Positions 5,579 through 6,815 of a stretch of 6,815 nucleotides of DNA are shown here, one piece after another. Position numbers and translations under genes: made by a program. Origin of the DNA: Sulfurimonas sp. (lineage in GTDB: Bacteria > Campylobacterota > Campylobacteria > Campylobacterales > Sulfurimonadaceae); assembly GCA_027066935.1 (NCBI GenBank), contig JAMOMX010000399.1, positions 1 to 6,815 on the forward strand, given 5' to 3'. The notes under the pieces are model-generated. The model was not told the DNA's origin, searched no databases, and worked only from the letters and a program-made list of their open reading frames with translations. Within the stretch, counting starts at the first letter, position 1. Each line of letters opens with the position of its first letter.

Positions 5579-6815
5579 ATGGCTAAAGATACAATTACAG
5601 TTATAAACAATCGCGATGGAAAAAGTTACGAATTTAATATTATAGATGCAAGCGTTGGTCCATCTGTAGTAGATATCTCTACATTTTATAAAGATACTGG
5701 GATGTTTACCTATGATGAGGGTTATACCTCAACTGCCTCTTGTAAGTCCGATATAACATATATAGATGGTGTTGCTGGCAAACTTATGTATAGAGGTTAT
5801 GATATCTCTTATATGGCAAATAAAAAAACTTTTTTAGACACTGCTTATTTGCTTTTAAATGGTGAGTTGCCAACTCAAAATGAACTAGATAATTTTACCA
5901 TAGAGATGAAAAAACGCTCATTTATACATGAAGCTGTAAAAAAACTATATGATGCATTTCCTGATCGTGCACATCCAATGGCAATTTTATCAGCTGGAGT
6001 ATCAGCATTATCAACCCTGTATTTTAAACACTTAGATATAACTACTCCTGAAGAATTTAGAGAGATGGCAAATAGAATAGTTGCTAAAATTCCTACATTA
6101 GCAGCATTTTCTTATCGTTATTCAAAAGGTTTACCAATTATATATCCAGATTTAAATAGAGGTTTTACAGAAAACTTTTTGTATATGATGCGTGCATATC
6201 CACATCAACATGTTGAACTAACCAACATAGAGATAAAAGCTCTTGATACTATATTTACCCTGCACGCAGATCATGAACAAAATGCTTCAACGACAGCTGT
6301 AAGAAATTTATCATCAACTATGGCTCACCCTTATGCAGCCATTAGTGCTGGAATTGGCGCACTTTGGGGTAAAAGCCATGGTGGAGCAAATGAGAGTGTT
6401 ATTCGCCAATTAGAGATGATTGGAAGTTTAGATAAAGTTGATGAGTATATTGCCAAAGCAAAAGATAAAAATGATCCTTTTAGATTGATGGGTTTTGGTC
6501 ATCGTGTATATAAAAATTTTGATCCCCGTGCAATAATTTTAAAAGATATACGCAATGAACTTATGGGTGAACTTGACATTAGCAGTGAACTTGTAGAGAT
6601 AGCTAATAAAATAGAGCAAATTGCTTTAAATGATGAGTATTTTGTAAAACGCGGACTTTACCCAAACATAGATTTTTATTCTGGCTTAATTCTTCAAGCC
6701 CTAAAAATTCCAAAAGAGATGTTTGCTGTTATATTTGTTATTGGTAGAACTCCTGGTTGGATAGCACAGTGGAATGAATTACAACAACAAAAAAGTATTA
6801 AAATAGCTCGTCCAC
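5579..6815 (+). CDS. gltA: Type II citrate synthase, 3'-partial
   Basis: Cytoplasmic enzyme that condenses acetyl-CoA with oxaloacetate to citrate, the entry step of the citric acid cycle. The frame stays open to the window edge, giving 412 complete codons against 427 residues in E. coli GltA; the visible end (KIARP) is the usual approach to the family C-terminus, so only about 15 residues are missing. Catalytic residues are all present: H267 (WGKSHGGAN), H308 (GFGHRVYKNFDPRA) and D365 (NIDFYSG), each offset by three from E. coli H264/H305/D362. The LHADHEQNAST block and the beta-strand-rich N-terminal domain (about residues 1-60) place it in the hexameric type II group that NADH often inhibits. 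The start is fixed by GAAAGG and a clear promoter just upstream. In autotrophic Campylobacterota with a reductive TCA cycle this enzyme coexists with ATP-citrate lyase; whether that applies here cannot be seen. Confidence 0.97.
   Translation, partial: MAKDTITVINNRDGKSYEFNIIDASVGPSVVDISTFYKDTGMFTYDEGYTSTASCKSDITYIDGVAGKLMYRGYDISYMANKKTFLDTAYLLLNGELPTQNELDNFTIEMKKRSFIHEAVKKLYDAFPDRAHPMAILSAGVSALSTLYFKHLDITTPEEFREMANRIVAKIPTLAAFSYRYSKGLPIIYPDLNRGFTENFLYMMRAYPHQHVELTNIEIKALDTIFTLHADHEQNASTTAVRNLSSTMAHPYAAISAGIGALWGKSHGGANESVIRQLEMIGSLDKVDEYIAKAKDKNDPFRLMGFGHRVYKNFDPRAIILKDIRNELMGELDISSELVEIANKIEQIALNDEYFVKRGLYPNIDFYSGLILQALKIPKEMFAVIFVIGRTPGWIAQWNELQQQKSIKIARP

Overview
The window is AT-rich, gene-dense DNA that looks chromosomal and most likely comes from a Campylobacterota (epsilonproteobacterial) species of the Sulfurimonas/Sulfurovum/Arcobacter type. 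The reasons are an NrdA with the NLCTEI...CNLASVNL signature, an internal insert and a CVGCQ tail as I remember them from Helicobacter and Campylobacter relatives; a short FliW; a soluble histidine kinase with an AHQWRQPL H-box, common in this phylum; and A/T-rich promoters with a TANAAT -10 box and no clear -35. The genus is inferred from remembered family patterns, not from a search.

All genes lie on the + strand. (1) Positions 1-2235 hold the class I ribonucleotide reductase large subunit nrdA, cut at its 5' end by the window edge. (2) One base later, 2237-2575 encodes a 112-residue protein I cannot name. (3) 2588-2971 is fliW, the flagellin-binding antagonist of CsrA. These three probably form one transcript, as no promoter or terminator is evident between them. 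(4) After a 70-base gap with a possible promoter, 3042-5521 holds a compact three-gene signalling cassette: a receiver-only CheY-like response regulator, a full-length CheC-type phosphatase with two intact active-site motifs, and a soluble PAS-PAS histidine kinase whose start lies inside the end of the cheC-like gene. (5) After a 57-base gap with a good extended -10 promoter, gltA (type II citrate synthase) starts at 5579 and runs off the 3' edge about 15 residues short of its usual end.

The outer genes are housekeeping: dNTP synthesis and the entry step of the citric acid cycle. The more interesting part is the middle. The kinase can phosphorylate the single-domain regulator and the CheC-like protein can dephosphorylate it, giving a self-contained phosphorylation/dephosphorylation loop with no output domain encoded locally. 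The target is unknown. The neighbouring fliW makes a motility-related output a reasonable but unproven guess. The signalling genes look more AT-rich and use AGA for arginine more than nrdA and gltA do. I see no RNA genes, CRISPR arrays, insertion sequences or prophage genes, and no stretch over 300 bases lacks a gene.
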